Shown here: positions 7,304 to 8,799 of the stretch, in pieces
Numbering within the stretch: position 1 is the stretch's first letter
How the letters are laid out: each line of letters starts with the position of its first letter
NCBI GenBank assembly: GCA_024280615.1
Contig: JAJRPU010000057.1
Coordinates: 1-8,799, forward strand
Source: Bacteroidota bacterium
GTDB taxonomy: Bacteria > Bacteroidota > Bacteroidia > JAADEI01
Length of the DNA: 8,799 nucleotides
Direction: 5' to 3'
Made by a program: the position numbers and the translations under genes
The notes under the pieces: model-generated
Database searches by the model: none
What the model was told of the DNA's origin: nothing
What the model saw: the letters and a program-made list of their open reading frames with translations, nothing else

Positions 7304-8176
7304 TCACTTTTCCAGCAAGGCAGAGAAGTCAATGACTTTGGGACTATGTGTCAACCTGCCAATTGATATATAATCCACTCCGGCAAGGGCTATGTCCCTC
7401 ACATTCTCCAGAGTAATACCCCCTGACACCTCCACCTCAACACGTCCATCAATAAATTCAACCGCCTCTTTTATTAATTCCACACCATCAAAGTTATCAA
7501 GCATAACCCTTGTTACCCTGCTAAAAAACTGTTCCAGAATCTTTAATTGGTCTATGCTCTCCACTTCAACGATAATGGGAACTTCCTTCTTGATTTTGCT
7601 TAAATACTCAAGTGTTTTCCTGACTGCTGAGACAATATCTCCTGTTGCATAAATGTGATTTTCTTTAATCAACACTGCATCGTTGAGTGAATATCTATGA
7701 TTCACACCGCCTCCCAGCCTGACAGCCAATTTTTGTAAATCCCTCCACAAGGGAATGGTTTTACGTGTGTCTGTTATGCGTGCTTTAGTTCCCTTAACTG
7801 CTTCCACAAAACGCCTTGTTAAGGTAGCCACTCCGCTTAAATGCTGCAGGTAGTTCAAAGCAGTTCTCTCTGCCATTAATAAATCCCTTACTCTGCCTTC
7901 AATTTCCATTATAACCTCTCCTGCTCGGAATCGTTCTCCGTCTGAAACATTCACTTTAACATCAACTTGCGGATTCAATAATTGAAATGTTCTTTTTGCA
8001 CATAGGACTCCTGCCGCAACTCCCTCTTCCCGGGAAATAATTTTCATCACGCCATATAGGTTCATGTTTACAGTAGCCCAAGTGGTTAAATCACCGTTTC
8101 TTATGTCTTCCTCAAGGGCAAACCGTATGTGGCTATCAACAAGGGACAGGAACTGCTCACTGAGCTTCTGCTTCAT
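7304..8176 (-). CDS. nadC: Nicotinate-nucleotide pyrophosphorylase (quinolinate phosphoribosyltransferase)
   Basis: NadC converts quinolinate and PRPP to nicotinate mononucleotide, CO2 and pyrophosphate, the step that commits quinolinate to NAD synthesis in the cytosol. The 290 residues are the normal family length. An N-terminal open-faced sandwich (about 1-110, with LEEDIRNGDLTT at 21-32) precedes a TIM-like barrel. Diagnostic segments are MAERTALNYLQHLSGVATLT (101-120), DTRKT (136-140), GGGVNHR (155-161), DAVLIKENH (166-174 with Lys171), VEVES (203-207), LDNF (226-229) and VEVSGGI (248-254). The expected acidic and basic active-site residues (Glu104, Arg105, Arg138, His160, Arg161, Lys171, Glu204, Asp227) are all present, so it should be active. 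The start at 8176 lies inside the end of the upstream gene (20-base overlap), and AGGA ends nine bases before the ATG. nadA and nadB are not in this window. Confidence 0.5.
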   Translation of the reverse strand: MKQKLSEQFLSLVDSHIRFALEEDIRNGDLTTWATVNMNLYGVMKIISREEGVAAGVLCAKRTFQLLNPQVDVKVNVSDGERFRAGEVIMEIEGRVRDLLMAERTALNYLQHLSGVATLTRRFVEAVKGTKARITDTRKTIPLWRDLQKLAVRLGGGVNHRYSLNDAVLIKENHIYATGDIVSAVRKTLEYLSKIKKEVPIIVEVESIDQLKILEQFFSRVTRVMLDNFDGVELIKEAVEFIDGRVEVEVSGGITLENVRDIALAGVDYISIGRLTHSPKVIDFSALLEK

Positions 8177-8525
8177 ATTCGCTTATCCTTATTTGCTTTA
8201 TACGACCTGTTTCCTTACCAACAACTATAAAGACTCTAAACTGAAGACCGTTAGTGTCAATATACTTTCCTATAGTGTATTCAGTGTTTGGGCTAGTTCC
8301 TGAATGAACCCATTTTAAATCTTTGAGCGGATGGGCTTCAAAAAACTTTTTTAGCATTAGCGCTGCTTGTTGTGCCGGTCTCTTCCCCCCTTCCCCATTA
8401 ATCACAATAGTAATATCTGGTTCCATTTTCTTCTCAAGGAAACCAACATCTCCACGATAGAATGCAGACTGGACAGGCGTTAGGATTGAAACTTGCAGAA
8501 TCAACATTAGCAAAATGTAAATCAT
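8157..8525 (-). CDS. DUF4783-like small exported protein
   Basis: This 122-residue protein resembles, from memory, the DUF4783 family of small secreted Bacteroidota proteins, which are commonly encoded directly upstream of nadC. The first 21 residues are hydrophobic and end in PVQSA, looking like a signal peptide, but the n-region has no positive charge. The mature part shows the family pattern: RGDVGFLEKKMEPDITIVI (24-42), AALMLKKFFEAHPLKDLKWVHSG within 54-76, YTIGKY (83-88), and the final strands LQFRVFIVV (94-102). It probably folds as a small NTF2-like alpha+beta domain in the periplasm; that is an inference, and the family function is unknown. The ATG shares four bases (ATGA) with the stop of the preceding gene, and its own 3' end overlaps nadC by 20 bases, so translation is coupled on both sides. 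GGGG sits only two bases before this ATG, which is too close for normal ribosome binding. Confidence 0.5.
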   Translation of the reverse strand: MIYILLMLILQVSILTPVQSAFYRGDVGFLEKKMEPDITIVINGEGGKRPAQQAALMLKKFFEAHPLKDLKWVHSGTSPNTEYTIGKYIDTNGLQFRVFIVVGKETGRIKQIRISEYEAEAQ

Positions 8526-8799
8526 TCCCCTTTTCTTTTTATAAACGCTACCTTGGACTCTTTGTTTCTGGGATAAACCGTCATCAGGTCTTTAATCCCT
8601 TTTATACTGTATTTATCAACGAATTCAAGCAATGAGATCGTTCTTTCCTGCCACTTTCCCAATGGCATCAGTTTTTCATGAACTTTCTTAATCTTCTCCA
8701 ATTCAGGACTAATCAGCATTTTCCTTGCTTTGCGAACTTCCTTACCCCACTGTTTTGCGAGTTTTCTTAACCTACCAGCGAGGAAAGAACGCACATCAG
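8522..8799 (-). CDS. Basic lysine-rich protein, N-terminus cut off by the window edge, possibly CHAD-like
   Basis: The frame is open to the last base of the window. The GTG at 8794 could start a 90-residue protein, but the upstream codon is also open and no ribosome binding site can be judged, so this is probably the C-terminal part of a longer gene. The sequence is strongly basic and mostly helical in character: GRLRKLAKQWGKEVRKARK within 7-25, a second helix near 31-42, and a third around 49-61, ending in a charged tail KVAFIKRKGE. The pattern of a helix with VHEKLMPLGKWQERTISLLEF (38-58) loosely recalls the second half of a CHAD domain (polyphosphate-binding helical bundle with conserved basic residues). 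I cannot confirm this. It shows no signal peptide or membrane segment in the visible part. Its stop codon overlaps the start of the DUF4783-like gene by four bases, placing it in the nadC operon. Confidence 0.6.
   Translation of the reverse strand, partial: DVRSFLAGRLRKLAKQWGKEVRKARKMLISPELEKIKKVHEKLMPLGKWQERTISLLEFVDKYSIKGIKDLMTVYPRNKESKVAFIKRKGE

Noticed and set aside
6893..7366. A 157-codon plus-strand frame opposite the dehydrogenase and the end of nadC.
   Set aside because: It is antisense to two genes with intact catalytic motifs, has a Ser/Pro/Thr-rich shadow composition and no recognisable domain.

Overview
The window looks like a chromosomal piece of a Bacteroidota genome. Four observations support this. 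A TonB-dependent receptor carries an N-terminal carboxypeptidase-regulatory-like (CarboxypepD_reg/SusC-type) extension. The promoter in front of it matches the Bacteroidota TTG / TAnnTTTG pattern rather than the sigma-70 pattern. A small exported DUF4783-type protein sits directly upstream of nadC, an arrangement I recall from this phylum. The large exported protein behind the receptor resembles a Bacteroidota-specific family often annotated as having a type IX secretion (T9SS) sorting domain. I cannot name the genus.

All six genes lie on the minus strand, so they read from right to left, and there is no gene-free stretch longer than 89 bases. Right block (8799 to 6403): a truncated basic, lysine-rich protein of uncertain family, a DUF4783-like exported protein, nadC (quinolinate phosphoribosyltransferase, NAD biosynthesis) and a D-2-hydroxyacid dehydrogenase of the phosphoglycerate-dehydrogenase type. 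Successive genes overlap by 4 bases, overlap by 20 bases, and are separated by 4 bases, so this is almost certainly one transcript with translational coupling. Left block (6378 to 1): an 89-base gap carries a promoter that drives a 1277-residue TonB-dependent receptor. After 13 bases comes a large exported protein whose first 822 residues are visible; its C-terminus lies beyond base 1.

Functionally, the right block is housekeeping: NaMN synthesis for NAD plus an NAD-dependent oxidoreductase. The left block is a surface module: an outer-membrane, TonB-energised channel and a co-transcribed secreted or surface protein. It lacks the SusD lipoprotein that would make it a standard glycan-uptake pair. 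The receptor and its partner both resemble conserved but functionally unassigned Bacteroidota families, and they are the most interesting part of the window. I saw no RNA genes, mobile elements, CRISPR arrays or pseudogenes.
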